Shown piece by piece: positions 1 to 7,659 of a stretch of DNA of 40,199 nucleotides. Origin of the DNA: an uncultured Lachnospiraceae bacterium (lineage in GTDB: Bacteria > Bacillota_A > Clostridia > Lachnospirales > Lachnospiraceae); assembly GCA_900553635.1 (NCBI GenBank), contig USDU01000001.1, forward strand, positions 1 through 40,199, written 5' to 3'. The position numbers were made by a program, and so were the translations under genes. The first letter of the stretch is position 1; every line of letters begins with the position of its first letter. The notes below the pieces were generated by a model that saw only the letters and a list, made by a program, of their open reading frames with translations, was not told where the DNA came from and did not search any database.

Positions 1-481
1 TTACCAACCTGCCCAGGACGATGAGATGCACCACCGGAATCATACCGCAGACGATACCGATAAGGCGCCATTTTATCCCGATCTGCGCCGAAGACAGGTA
101 AATCCGTAGAATCCCGCTCCAGAATACCACGGCTTCCACCAGAATCAGAACTGCCGCCGCTCCCAGCCAGAGTCGCCAGTCCGCCTCCGCTTTCACCTGC
201 GGTAACGTCCAGTCTGCAAATGTCGCCAGCCAGAATCCACCGGCCAGCACGCAAGAGCTTAGGAACAGATAGATAAGCTCCACACCGTTCTGACAGGTCC
301 GAAGCCGCCGGGAATGTAGAATGTCCATATAACAGCCCGGTTTCATGCAGATGAAAATCAGGCACAGGAATAATAATAAAATTCCCCACGAATTCAGCCA
401 ATTACTCTTCCATAGCAATGGGCTGACTGCCAGGGTAGAAATTACTGCAATATTGAAAATTCTGGGGATGTATTTTTTCAT
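1..481 (-). CDS. Integral membrane protein of unknown function, C-terminus cut by window edge
   Basis: I do not recognise the family. Reading leftward from an ATG at 481-479, the frame stays open for 160 codons to the window edge; the TTA at 1-3 is not in frame, so the gene continues outside. The product starts MKKYIPRIFN and is strongly hydrophobic, with about five likely membrane segments (roughly residues 8-25, 33-47, 66-86, 103-123 and 135-155) joined by short Arg/Lys-containing loops. A GGGAAGGG ribosome binding site precedes the start. It begins 22 bases after the stop of the upstream gene at 504, so it is probably the last visible member of the run starting at 4032. That coding frame is real is well supported by the hydrophobic pattern; the role is unknown. 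Confidence 0.65.
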   Translation of the reverse strand, partial: MKKYIPRIFNIAVISTLAVSPLLWKSNWLNSWGILLLFLCLIFICMKPGCYMDILHSRRLRTCQNGVELIYLFLSSCVLAGGFWLATFADWTLPQVKAEADWRLWLGAAAVLILVEAVVFWSGILRIYLSSAQIGIKWRLIGIVCGMIPVVHLIVLGRLV

Positions 482-503
482 CGATGCTCTTTCCCTTCCC
501 TAT

Positions 504-1442
504 CTATTTTATCGTCTCAATCCGCACCCTGCGGTCCCGTCCTCTGGTTTCCCAGATCATCAGATATACATGGAATTCCAGATTATCCTGCGCGATGGTA
601 AAGGGTTCCTCCCGTAGCACCTCCGCGCGGATTCCCTGTCGGGCCAGCTCCTGCCGACGCTCTTCGGCCTGCTGCTCCAGCCGTTTTATCGCGTTATCAG
701 TTGCTTTCCCAAAGGAACGTCTGGGATAATCCTGCACTGCTTCCCGCAATCGCCGGGACAACAGGTCTACCACCTCCTCGCATTCCGTGCGATGCAGCAT
801 GGCCGCAATCCGTTTTGCCAGAAGGGGCCAGGGATGTCTTCGGTAAAACTTTAGCCGCCACCAAAGCTTTTTATTTCCGCATTCCCGCGCCAGCTCCTCC
901 ATGACATTCAACGCTTCTTCCGAAGGATTCCACGGATCCGGAATCGGCACAATGTATTTCGCCGGGACAGCCGGATAACAGCAGTAATTCAGCGGTGGAA
1001 AATAGGCCAGATGCGCCAGTCGCCGCTCTTCCGGGGTGCAATATTCCGGCCCCAGATATTCGCATTTATCCCGGAGAATCGCAATCCGATATTCCAACTG
1101 CCGCAGATATTCATATCCAGGCACCCAGAAATGCGCGATTTCTCCATAATTATAGAGATGCACCTCCAAATCCAGATTTTCAAACAGCAACGTCACCGCG
1201 TTATCGCCCTGCCGGACCACCAGCACATACCTGGCCGCATCCCGACTCATGGACCAGGTCAGCGCTCCCTCATAATCCTCCAGATAATGGCCGGTCAGCG
1301 CTGCGCCACGAAATACCAGAAAGCTTTCCACGGCATCGTTCATCAGATAAACTAACCTGCGCTCCGTATCGCCCTCTTTTGCTGGCAATAATTCAAACTG
1401 ATCCTGCTCCAGCAATTCCTCCAGCATTACAAATGTATCCAT
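504..1442 (-). CDS. Conserved hypothetical protein, possibly DUF3878-like
   Basis: A soluble 312-residue protein with no signal peptide, no membrane segment and no catalytic motif that I can name. It is rich in Glu, Arg, Tyr and Trp. Residues about 120-175 hold a Pro/Tyr-rich stretch (YFPPLNYCCYPAVP), and residues about 215-290 look helical and charged (LSRRLREAVQDYPRR, then EQQAEERRQELARQG), suggesting a coiled or helical C-terminal half. My memory of Clostridia proteins of this length and composition points to DUF3878, but I cannot confirm it. It lies 26 bases downstream of the J-domain gene and 22 bases upstream of the membrane protein, so the three are probably co-transcribed. Confidence 0.6.
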   Translation of the reverse strand: MDTFVMLEELLEQDQFELLPAKEGDTERRLVYLMNDAVESFLVFRGAALTGHYLEDYEGALTWSMSRDAARYVLVVRQGDNAVTLLFENLDLEVHLYNYGEIAHFWVPGYEYLRQLEYRIAILRDKCEYLGPEYCTPEERRLAHLAYFPPLNYCCYPAVPAKYIVPIPDPWNPSEEALNVMEELARECGNKKLWWRLKFYRRHPWPLLAKRIAAMLHRTECEEVVDLLSRRLREAVQDYPRRSFGKATDNAIKRLEQQAEERRQELARQGIRAEVLREEPFTIAQDNLEFHVYLMIWETRGRDRRVRIETIK

Positions 1443-1468
1443 GTATAACCTCTTTTGTTTTTCTCATT

Positions 1469-2338
1469 TTACGCTCTTCTCAGCAGCTCCGCGATCTGCA
1501 GATTCCGATCCGGAATCCGATACTCCTCCGCGCTCTTTTCCAGGCGGAAATCAAACTGTATCTTTCCGTTTTTGACTTCCATTCGAACTCCGGCCAGCTT
1601 TTTCTTCAATAACGGAATCAGGCAGAAATATAGCCTGTCATCCTCGAAGGAAAGGTGGCCATACTCCGTTCCCTCCCGATCGCGCACCAAAATGCGGTTT
1701 TCCTGAAATCCCTTGGGATATAGTAACGTTCCATCCGGCACTAACTTCTTTCCGCTCATTTTCAACCGCGCCGGGAACCGGTAGATGGCCCGCCCCTCTT
1801 TGTCCAACCGTTCCGGCTTCGCTATCGCCCGCAGGGTCTTTACCGGATCGATGAACTGCTCCGCCAGGTACTGGAACAGCCTGCCTCGAAACAAAACCTC
1901 CTGCTTCGCCTCCGGCAATAGCTCCTTCACAAGTTCGTGAATACTAACCAGAAACAGGGAGAACTCTTCTTCCAGCGGTTCCCACAGATAGCGTCCCCGC
2001 GCCGCCCGGTAATAGGGATGGCCCTGCTCGATTTCCATACTGTAATACAGATAAATGTTCCGTTCCCGAAACGCATGCTCGTTGACGGCGCCCAACCAGG
2101 TCAGTTCTGGTTCCACTTTTTTTGCCCTTTTCACAAGCGGCGTAAACGCCCGGGGACTGGTTTTCAAAAGCCCATATGCCTCGTTAATCTCCTGCGCCCG
2201 TCGGATATGCTCCGGCCGCTCCGACCCCAACGCGTCCGGGTGACAGGCGCTCATCAGACGGTGATATTTCTTTTTTAAGGATTGTAGATCGTCCTCCTCG
2301 GTGATGGAGAGAAGGCGTCTGGCCTGGGTGATGTTCAT
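1469..2338 (-). CDS. J-domain (DnaJ-like) co-chaperone protein
   Basis: The N-terminal about 65 residues form a J-domain, with the diagnostic His-Pro-Asp motif at residues 33-35 inside the context RLMSACHPDALG. It is followed by a helix with NEAYGLLK, typical of helices III/IV. J-domains stimulate ATP hydrolysis by Hsp70 (DnaK). The remaining about 220 residues carry no zinc-finger CXXCXGXG repeats and no DnaJ C-terminal domain, so this is a type III J-protein with a client-specific C-terminal region that I do not recognise. At 289 residues it is a complete ORF. It is located between the U32-like gene (73 bases upstream) and the uncharacterised 312-residue gene (26 bases downstream), whose products may be partners or clients. 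Confidence 0.8.
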   Translation of the reverse strand: MNITQARRLLSITEEDDLQSLKKKYHRLMSACHPDALGSERPEHIRRAQEINEAYGLLKTSPRAFTPLVKRAKKVEPELTWLGAVNEHAFRERNIYLYYSMEIEQGHPYYRAARGRYLWEPLEEEFSLFLVSIHELVKELLPEAKQEVLFRGRLFQYLAEQFIDPVKTLRAIAKPERLDKEGRAIYRFPARLKMSGKKLVPDGTLLYPKGFQENRILVRDREGTEYGHLSFEDDRLYFCLIPLLKKKLAGVRMEVKNGKIQFDFRLEKSAEEYRIPDRNLQIAELLRRA

Positions 2339-2411
2339 ATACGTTTTCTCTGTTTCCTGTTATTTTCTATGTTCGTTCCTGTCCAACCTTTTGATTCAAA
2401 CGGAGTTTTCT

Positions 2412-3305
2412 TTAAAAAAGATCCAGCATATTATCCAGATAAATCTCTTCTCTGACTTCCAACTGATGCTCCGGCCTCGTCATGTAGTAAAGCAGAAACT
2501 CCAGAATCAGGGCGCTGCCAAGACCCCGGCCTTCGATTTTGAACTGGGAAAATCCCAGGGACAGATAAATGTTCTGGATATCGTCGATGCTGATAAAGGC
2601 TGGATTTTTCATAGCTTTTGAAAAGCGATAGCCTTCTGCCGCGTTGGTAGCCTGACAGATGTGCTCCACGTTTTCTCCGAGGTTTTTCCGGCTGACAGTC
2701 TCGTAGCACCGTTTCCGGTCCTTGCAGCCAGGCCAGCAACATTCGTTGCAGAGAAATTCGACCTTGTCTTTCTCCGGCTGTGATAATGTCTCCCATTTAT
2801 CCAGTGCCTTGTTCAGGCGGAAGTCCGGCACTACATAGCGGAACTCCGTTCGTTCAATTTCCTCATGGCATTTCTGAAAATCCGTCAGAACCTTTGTGGT
2901 AGAAGAGACAAAATAAAGTCCCGGATAAGTCTTCTTTAAATAATCGAGCAGCAAATCCGAATGGATAATGACGCCGTTTTGTACCGCGTTTTTCTGCTCA
3001 AATAAAGCGCAGAGCGCATTACATTTTTTGTCGGAAAGATGCTCCTCCCGAAGCAACGAATTACTGAAGGTCAACCGGGCAGAAATGCCGTATCCCTGCA
3101 TGAGTTCCAGAACCTCCTCAGGCTCTGCTTCCCCAAACCCGGCGCGGCCGCCGCCCCAGATACAGTCCGCCGGAGCGCCGTAGATGGAACCGATGTCGCA
3201 CCAGTCGTAAAACCAGTTCCGGTGCCGACGGAATAATGGCAGGAATACCTGATACAGCTCGTAGAATTCGAACAAACCCGGTAAGTAATAATATGCTTTT
3301 TTCAT
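2412..3305 (-). CDS. U32-peptidase-like TIM-barrel protein with Cys cluster
   Basis: The longest ORF starts at 3362, but the ATG at 3305-3303 (MKKAYYYLPG) is the better start. It has a GGAAGAGGA ribosome binding site and follows the ATPase stop codon with one base between, giving 297 residues. The segment QFKIEGR at about 254-260 resembles the SxKIEGR motif of U32 peptidase-family proteins. Five cysteines cluster at 186, 189, 190, 194 and 200 (LCNECCWPGCKDRKRC), reminiscent of metal or iron-sulfur ligation, as in U32 RNA-modifying and hydroxylation proteins. The assignment rests on these motifs and is tentative. Tight coupling to the ATPase upstream suggests the two work together. The substrate is unknown. 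Confidence 0.55.
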   Translation of the reverse strand: MKKAYYYLPGLFEFYELYQVFLPLFRRHRNWFYDWCDIGSIYGAPADCIWGGGRAGFGEAEPEEVLELMQGYGISARLTFSNSLLREEHLSDKKCNALCALFEQKNAVQNGVIIHSDLLLDYLKKTYPGLYFVSSTTKVLTDFQKCHEEIERTEFRYVVPDFRLNKALDKWETLSQPEKDKVEFLCNECCWPGCKDRKRCYETVSRKNLGENVEHICQATNAAEGYRFSKAMKNPAFISIDDIQNIYLSLGFSQFKIEGRGLGSALILEFLLYYMTRPEHQLEVREEIYLDNMLDLF

Positions 3306-3306
3306 T

Positions 3307-4032
3307 TTAATTGTCTTCCTCTTCCAAAAGTCTCCGTAGCAAAGCCTCCCGGTTATTGACAAACATCTCCGTTACCTGATAGCTCTCTGTCTCTTCATAC
3401 GCGCATCGGTGAATCGCTCCATCATCAAAGCAGTAAATATCCGCGCCCGGGATACCAAGCAGGATCGGAGAATGCGTCACGATCAGGAATTGGCTGCCGC
3501 TTTTCGCGCAGCGATAAATCTCCATCAGCAATGTGAGCTGCCGCTGGGGTGACAGGGCCGCCTCAGGCTCGTCGAACAGATACAGGCCGCCCGGTCTCAG
3601 ATAATTCTGGGCCAGCGCCAGAAAGCTCTCGCCATGGGATTTTTCATGATATCTGGCGGATGGATGAAGTGGATCGGCATAGTCCTCCTCCTTGGTCGCC
3701 ACATTATAGAAGCTTTCCGCCCGCAGGAAATAGCCGATTTTCTCCTTGCGATAGCCCTTTATCAACCGGATGGCGTCGCAGAACTCCGAGTGAGTATCAT
3801 GAGTGGAAAAGGCATAATTTTTCGTTCCACCTTCGGGATTGAAGCCGTGGGCTACCGCTATAGCTTCTAATAACGTAGATTTTCCGCTGCCGTTTTCACC
3901 TACGAAGAAGGTAATCGGATTTGTGAAATTCAGGCATTCTATGCCCTGAAATGCTTCAATATGGTTTAAATAGCTGTCCGGATCGATTCGGTTCCAGTCG
4001 AACTGGACGGCCTGGATGAATTGCTGGTTCAT
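3307..4032 (-). CDS. AAA/ABC-type ATPase (RecF/SMC-like ATP-binding protein)
   Basis: A small stand-alone ATP-binding cassette protein of 241 residues. Walker A is GENGSGKST at 45-53. An ABC-like signature SHGES lies near 132-136. Walker B is LYLFDEPEAAL at about 150-160, and the H-loop is IVTHSP at about 184-189. The order and the EPEAAL form match AAA_21/RecF-type soluble ATPases rather than transport ATPases, and there are no permease genes nearby. The ATG at 4032 has a GGAGAG site upstream. The gene ends one base before the start of the U32-like gene, implying translational coupling. The role is unknown; such ATPases occur in housekeeping, DNA repair and defence contexts, and nothing here decides between them. 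Confidence 0.8.
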   Translation of the reverse strand: MNQQFIQAVQFDWNRIDPDSYLNHIEAFQGIECLNFTNPITFFVGENGSGKSTLLEAIAVAHGFNPEGGTKNYAFSTHDTHSEFCDAIRLIKGYRKEKIGYFLRAESFYNVATKEEDYADPLHPSARYHEKSHGESFLALAQNYLRPGGLYLFDEPEAALSPQRQLTLLMEIYRCAKSGSQFLIVTHSPILLGIPGADIYCFDDGAIHRCAYEETESYQVTEMFVNNREALLRRLLEEEDN

Positions 4033-4232
4033 GGTTTATTTGCTCTCCGAAATTATTCTGAATATGATCTTCAAATAATTAATTTATTTTTTACACTTAA
4101 AAGCATCCTATCATATATTTACATTCATAAGCAATATGCACTGTTCGTCACTCATACAGATATGCTAACTCATTTGCGCTCATTATACCATATCCCTCAT
4201 TCTCCCACCATATCAACCACTACTTAACGTGC

Positions 4233-4271
4233 AAAAAAAGCCCCATAAACAGCTTATCACTACTGTTTATG
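4233..4271 (-). terminator. Rho-independent terminator after the DUF4179 gene
   Basis: A 9-bp perfect stem pairs CATAAACAG (4244-4252) with CTGTTTATG (4263-4271). On the minus strand it is followed by a U-run (A-run at 4233-4239 on plus). It lies just past the stop of the gene ending at 4285. A shorter T-run on the plus side may make it weakly bidirectional. The rest of 4033-4232 is AT-rich upstream sequence in which I see no gene. Confidence 0.75.
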
Positions 4272-4284
4272 AGACCTTTTTACT

Positions 4285-5307
4285 TTACTCCTCTGTAATC
4301 GGAAATGTCACCTGCCAGTCGCCTTCTATGAGTTCGCCGCCAGTCCAGAACTCTCCCCAAACTTCATAATTGGAAATTTCTTCCGCTGTAACCAGGAAAA
4401 TATATTCTTCGTAGCTGTCCACGCCGCTCTCATCCCAGAACGAAATGCTTTTTTCACAATTCAAGATTTCCCCGCTATTGCTTTTCAGATAAATATCGCC
4501 GTGATTATCGGTATTTAAAATGTCGGCGTACCGGCCCTGAACATGCAATTTTCCATCCACAAGCCCATATCCGCTCAATGTTACACCATTTTCCAGCTTC
4601 ATGGAATTGCTTTCATCCGACATCATGAGCTGCGGCTCTTTCTCATCCACTGCTTCCTCTGTCGCGCTTCCATAACCTCTGATATCTAGATTTTCGATAA
4701 AATCCGTTATCTCCGGCAGATTTGCGGTATCAATCTGTGTCAGCCGCTCCTCGCTGTGCGTTTTCCCCGTCAGCAGTTCCTTTACCGAAAAAGTGATCTT
4801 ATCCCCCGGTATCAATACATGCTTCATCTGTTCGATGGTCAGCAGAAACGTCACCGTTCTGGTATCGCTGTTAAAATCCACCAGTTCGCAACTGCCTGTT
4901 TGATCGTAGGGCGTGTGAATACTGTAGCTGTCAAACAGATCCGTCGTCTCATCCAGCCGTGAGCCCGCCGTATCCCGCATGGATACCAGAATCTGCGCCG
5001 TTTCATTTTCTACCTGCGCCGCCACCACGCGCATTTCAATTCCCTGATCTTCGCAGGCAACCTGAACCGGCTTCAGCTTCTGCGCAACTCCTGGAGCAAT
5101 CGAATACAGCATTTCATAAGCTGACTCATTTCCTGCTGCCGCCAATGCCGGAACCGACAGGCTCAGGCACAAGCAGATACACGCTGCTACAGCCAGCCAT
5201 TTTCGGACGTGCGGAACCGCCTTTCTCCTCGAAAATGCTGTCTCCGCTTCCCCAATCAAATCCGCATCCAGCTCCGACATATGATACAATAACTCTTTTC
5301 CAGTCAT
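4285..5307 (-). CDS. Membrane-anchored DUF4179-type protein, putative anti-sigma factor
   Basis: The true start is the ATG at 5307-5305 (MTGKELLYHM), which overlaps the sigma-factor stop as ATGA; the longer ORF to 5619 only runs through the sigma gene in another frame. The 340-residue product has a charged cytoplasmic N-terminus of about 35 residues, one membrane segment at about 36-56 (AVAACICLCLSLSVPALA) and a large extracellular region with beta-rich segments. This organisation (short inner domain, one helix, outer sensor) is that of anti-sigma factors, and DUF4179 proteins are commonly paired with ECF sigma genes in Clostridia. The inner domain probably holds the sigma factor until an envelope signal arrives. 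The signal is unknown. Confidence 0.7.
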   Translation of the reverse strand: MTGKELLYHMSELDADLIGEAETAFSRRKAVPHVRKWLAVAACICLCLSLSVPALAAAGNESAYEMLYSIAPGVAQKLKPVQVACEDQGIEMRVVAAQVENETAQILVSMRDTAGSRLDETTDLFDSYSIHTPYDQTGSCELVDFNSDTRTVTFLLTIEQMKHVLIPGDKITFSVKELLTGKTHSEERLTQIDTANLPEITDFIENLDIRGYGSATEEAVDEKEPQLMMSDESNSMKLENGVTLSGYGLVDGKLHVQGRYADILNTDNHGDIYLKSNSGEILNCEKSISFWDESGVDSYEEYIFLVTAEEISNYEVWGEFWTGGELIEGDWQVTFPITEE

Positions 5308-5864
5308 AATTGGTAACCCTCCTTCTCCAAATACCTGCGAAGCTCCTTCCGCATCCGAAACAGCCGTGTTTTCACCTTGCTCTCGGAGCACCTGAAGCCT
5401 TTTGCAATCGCCTCTATCGTATCCAGATAGAAATACCGCCGCACAAACATGACCCGCTTTTCCTTCGACTGTCCGTGTAAAAATAAGCTGATTACACGGC
5501 CCAGTTCCGCGCCGTCCAACTCCTGCCCCACATCGCCGGACGCCGGAATACACTGCTCCAGCTCCTCCGTAAATTCCGTGACCCATGCGCCGCGCTTCAG
5601 GCATTCCCGCTCTGCGCAACGGTTCAGTGAAAGATTTCTCACAATCCGCGAAAGGAATGCCGCCAGATAGGATCTCGGTTCATGGGGAGGAATCCGATTC
5701 CAGGCTTCCAGATAAGTGTCATTTTCGCACTCCTCCGCAGTCGCCGCGTCGCCCGTGATCCGCTGCGCGATTCCGCGCAGTCTGGATCCGTATTTTTCTG
5801 CCGTATGGGAAATGGCGCTTTCGTCGCGAAGCAGATACAGGGATACGATTTTGTCGTCTTCCAT
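5304..5864 (-). CDS. ECF-type RNA polymerase sigma factor
   Basis: A 186-residue sigma-70 family protein. Residues about 10-75 form region 2, which binds core polymerase and the -10 element (EECENDTYLEAWNRIPPHEP is the family's typical 2.3-2.4 pattern). Residues about 125-178 form region 4, a helix-turn-helix for the -35 element (DTIEAIAKGFRCSESKVKTRLFRMRKELR). There is no region 1 or 3, as expected for the extracytoplasmic-function group. Start ATG 5864 has an AGGAAG site. It is translationally coupled to the DUF4179 membrane protein by a 4-base overlap. A TGTAAC box followed by CTATAT at about 5890-5925 could be an ECF-type auto-regulated promoter, although its spacing is longer than usual, so I do not call it. 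Confidence 0.88.
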   Translation of the reverse strand: MEDDKIVSLYLLRDESAISHTAEKYGSRLRGIAQRITGDAATAEECENDTYLEAWNRIPPHEPRSYLAAFLSRIVRNLSLNRCAERECLKRGAWVTEFTEELEQCIPASGDVGQELDGAELGRVISLFLHGQSKEKRVMFVRRYFYLDTIEAIAKGFRCSESKVKTRLFRMRKELRRYLEKEGYQL

Positions 5865-5932
5865 GGTTTCTTCCTGTAATTTTTAAGGCCTTCACCTTAT
5901 ATAGCAGGTTTTATAGGAGGGAGGTTACACTT

Positions 5933-6775
5933 TTATTTATAAAATAACTCTATAGCTTCAGCAAAATATTCCGCCGCTCCATCGCCGTAGATTTCGTCCG
6001 TTTTCTTTTGCGTCAGCGGATCCCGGTAGGACTGCGCCACCGACTGCATCAGCGGCTTTTCATCCTTTATCTGATAAAGCATTTTCATGACGAAGCCGTA
6101 TTCGGCCACCGGCTCTTTGAATTCGAAGGAATCTCTGGGTAAATTTTTTCGTTCCATCAATTTCCGCAGAATCGAATCTACCCGTTTGCCAAAGCTTTCC
6201 GCCACTTCTCTGCTCACTGGATGACCAGCGGCCTCCAAAAACGCATCCTTACTGCCATACCACTCGATTACCTTTGCATAGTTTTCCTGCATTTTCTCCG
6301 AAGACATCACTTCCAGATAATGCTTTCTCCATTCCTCTATGCTGCCAAATTCGCTGACCGCCATACCCTTTATCTGCTCCGGCATACGCTCTACCATAGT
6401 CTGAAACATTTCTTCGGTCTCCTGTTTTGTAAATACTGAAAAATCCATTCTGTTTTCTCCTCTCAAGATGTCATCGATGCTTGCAATCAGACGCTCCATG
6501 CGTTCTTTTTTTGCCACAAGCATCTTCCTCTGCATTTGCAGAATCTGGTTTCGATCAAACACAGGCGAATTCATCAGAGCTTTGATTTCCTTCAGGGGAA
6601 TATCAAATTCCCGGAAAAACAGGATCTGCTGCAATGTCTCCAGGGCTTTATCGTCATAAAGCCGATACCCCGCCTCACTCTTCGCTGTCGGCTCCAAAAG
6701 CCCGATTTCATCATAATAGTGAAGCGTCCGCGCGCTGATATGAGTAAGTTCCGCAATTTCCTTGACTGTCATCAT
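5933..6775 (-). CDS. MerR-family regulator with TipAS ligand-binding domain
   Basis: Residues 1-70 form the MerR winged helix-turn-helix (KEIAELTHISARTLHYYDEIG, then GYRLYDDKALETLQQI). Residues about 75-110 form the dimerisation coiled coil. Residues about 140-275 match the TipAS-type domain (EWYGSKDAFLEAAG, FGKRVDSILRKL, YGDGAAEYFAEAIELFYK), which in TipA/Mta-like regulators binds hydrophobic or antibiotic ligands. These proteins twist DNA between over-spaced promoter elements to activate transcription; the gene's own promoter has exactly that 19-bp spacing. No efflux or resistance gene lies next to it, so it may control only itself or distant genes. Length of 280 is slightly above the usual about 250. 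Confidence 0.88.
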   Translation of the reverse strand: MMTVKEIAELTHISARTLHYYDEIGLLEPTAKSEAGYRLYDDKALETLQQILFFREFDIPLKEIKALMNSPVFDRNQILQMQRKMLVAKKERMERLIASIDDILRGENRMDFSVFTKQETEEMFQTMVERMPEQIKGMAVSEFGSIEEWRKHYLEVMSSEKMQENYAKVIEWYGSKDAFLEAAGHPVSREVAESFGKRVDSILRKLMERKNLPRDSFEFKEPVAEYGFVMKMLYQIKDEKPLMQSVAQSYRDPLTQKKTDEIYGDGAAEYFAEAIELFYK

Positions 6776-6808
6776 AGATGATAGACCTCCTGTCTTTGAT
6801 AAAGCTGA

Positions 6809-6839
6809 CTATACGCTATGACGTGGCGTGAAGGTCAAG
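6809..6839 (-). promoter_or_regulatory. MerR-type promoter with 19-bp spacer
   Basis: On the minus strand a -35 TTGACC (6834-6839) is separated from a -10 TATAGT (6809-6814) by exactly 19 bases. The spacer contains an imperfect dyad (CTTCACG...CGTCATAG). This over-long spacing is the hallmark of promoters activated by MerR-family proteins and lies directly upstream of the MerR/TipAS gene, so autoregulation is likely. Confidence 0.75.
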
Positions 6840-6852
6840 AGGGATTTTCCAT

Positions 6853-7050
6853 TTATTTTGAAAACAATACTGCCTCTATCCATGCTTTTTTCGCATCTAA
6901 CGCATTGGCCTCCACACTTTCCACCGTCTCGCCGCAGGTTATACATCCGGGCAAATCAGGATAGGAGGCCACATATCCTCCTTCTTCTTTATCTTCCACA
7001 ATTTCCATACGATATGGCATTGCCATATACTCATCCAGCGTTTTCCTCAT
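6853..7050 (-). CDS. HicB-like protein (orphan antitoxin-type)
   Basis: A 65-residue protein with the partial RNase-H-like HicB fold: YRMEIVEDKEEGGYVASYPDLPGCITCGETVESVEANALDAKKAW contains the family's GGYxAxxPDLPGCxxxGxTxEEA pattern. The ATG at 7050 (MRKTLDEYMAM) is preferred over a GTG at 7062 because an AGTGAGG site lies just ahead of it. HicB proteins neutralise the HicA mRNA-cleaving toxin, but no HicA-like ORF (about 60-80 residues with the conserved GSHH-type region) is adjacent, and there is no C-terminal DNA-binding domain. It is therefore an orphan, possibly a relic or an antitoxin acting on a distant toxin. Confidence 0.7.
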   Translation of the reverse strand: MRKTLDEYMAMPYRMEIVEDKEEGGYVASYPDLPGCITCGETVESVEANALDAKKAWIEAVLFSK

Positions 7051-7125
7051 TTTTTGCCTCACTTTCTACAATCTGCCTCACCATTTCCACATATACTTTC
7101 TTGATTGATTTGTTCTTTAATATTA

Positions 7126-7473
7126 TCACAACCCCGTAGCCACCCTGACATACATCTTGACCTCTTTCTCCAGCCAGTCACCGTAGTCCTCCATTTTTAG
7201 CAGCATCCAGCGCTTGCCGTTTTCCGCGGACTGGATTCCTATATAGGCGTCTTCGTCCTTTCGGTAAAAAACATAATCCTTATGCGATATTTCTCCCATC
7301 GCGCCATCTTCCGCTGTAAACGCATCCTGTACTTCCCTTAGCCAGATGTGGGAGCTTGCCCAGAAATTAACCTTGTTCGTAGTTTCCTCCGTTTTCTTTC
7401 CGCACGCGCTCATGGTCAATGCCATACACACAATTACCACCAGCAGTCCTAAATATCCCCGTCTCTTCATCAT
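7126..7473 (-). CDS. Small lipoprotein of unknown function
   Basis: A 115-residue lipoprotein: residues 1-23 form a signal peptide ending in the lipobox MSAC, with lipidated Cys24. The mature part (KKTEETTNKVNFWASSHIWL...) has no domain that I recognise. It contains a motif-like centre, KDYVFYRKDEDAYIGIQSAENGKRWMLLKMEDYGDW. The start has a good AGAGGGGAG site; either of two adjacent ATGs could be used. A TATAAT box at 7535-7540 with a poor -35 may be its promoter. It lies 63 bases upstream of the HicB-like gene. Confidence 0.7.
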   Translation of the reverse strand: MMKRRGYLGLLVVIVCMALTMSACGKKTEETTNKVNFWASSHIWLREVQDAFTAEDGAMGEISHKDYVFYRKDEDAYIGIQSAENGKRWMLLKMEDYGDWLEKEVKMYVRVATGL

Positions 7474-7611
7474 TTTTCTCCCCTCTGAAAATGTATTTTC
7501 CCAGTTTTCCTTATTTCCGGTATGAATTACCTTTATTATACTATAGCTTTTTGCGTAAAAAACTGAATTCTTTTTAAGATTCTCCTTAATTTTTACAGAT
7601 ACTTCATAACG

Positions 7612-7634
7612 AAAAAAGGAGCCGAAGCCCCTTT
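7612..7634 (-). terminator. Rho-independent terminator with UUCG loop after patB
   Basis: On the minus strand GGGGC-TTCG-GCTCC forms a stem with one G-U pair, capped by a stable UUCG tetraloop and followed by TTTTTT (7612-7617 on plus). It lies 26 bases after the stop of the aminotransferase gene and ends the 10589-7660 operon. Confidence 0.85.
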
Positions 7635-7659
7635 CTCCAATTCCACTCTATTTCGTTTT

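Noticed and set aside
5865..5932. ECF-type autoregulated promoter (TGTAAC...CTATAT) before the sigma gene
   Set aside because: Spacing between the two elements is about three bases longer than expected for ECF promoters, so it is not called.
7031..7084. 17-codon frame (MVRQIVESEAKNEENAG) overlapping the start of the HicB-like gene
   Set aside because: Too short, no ribosome binding site, and not HicA-like; kept only as a possibility.
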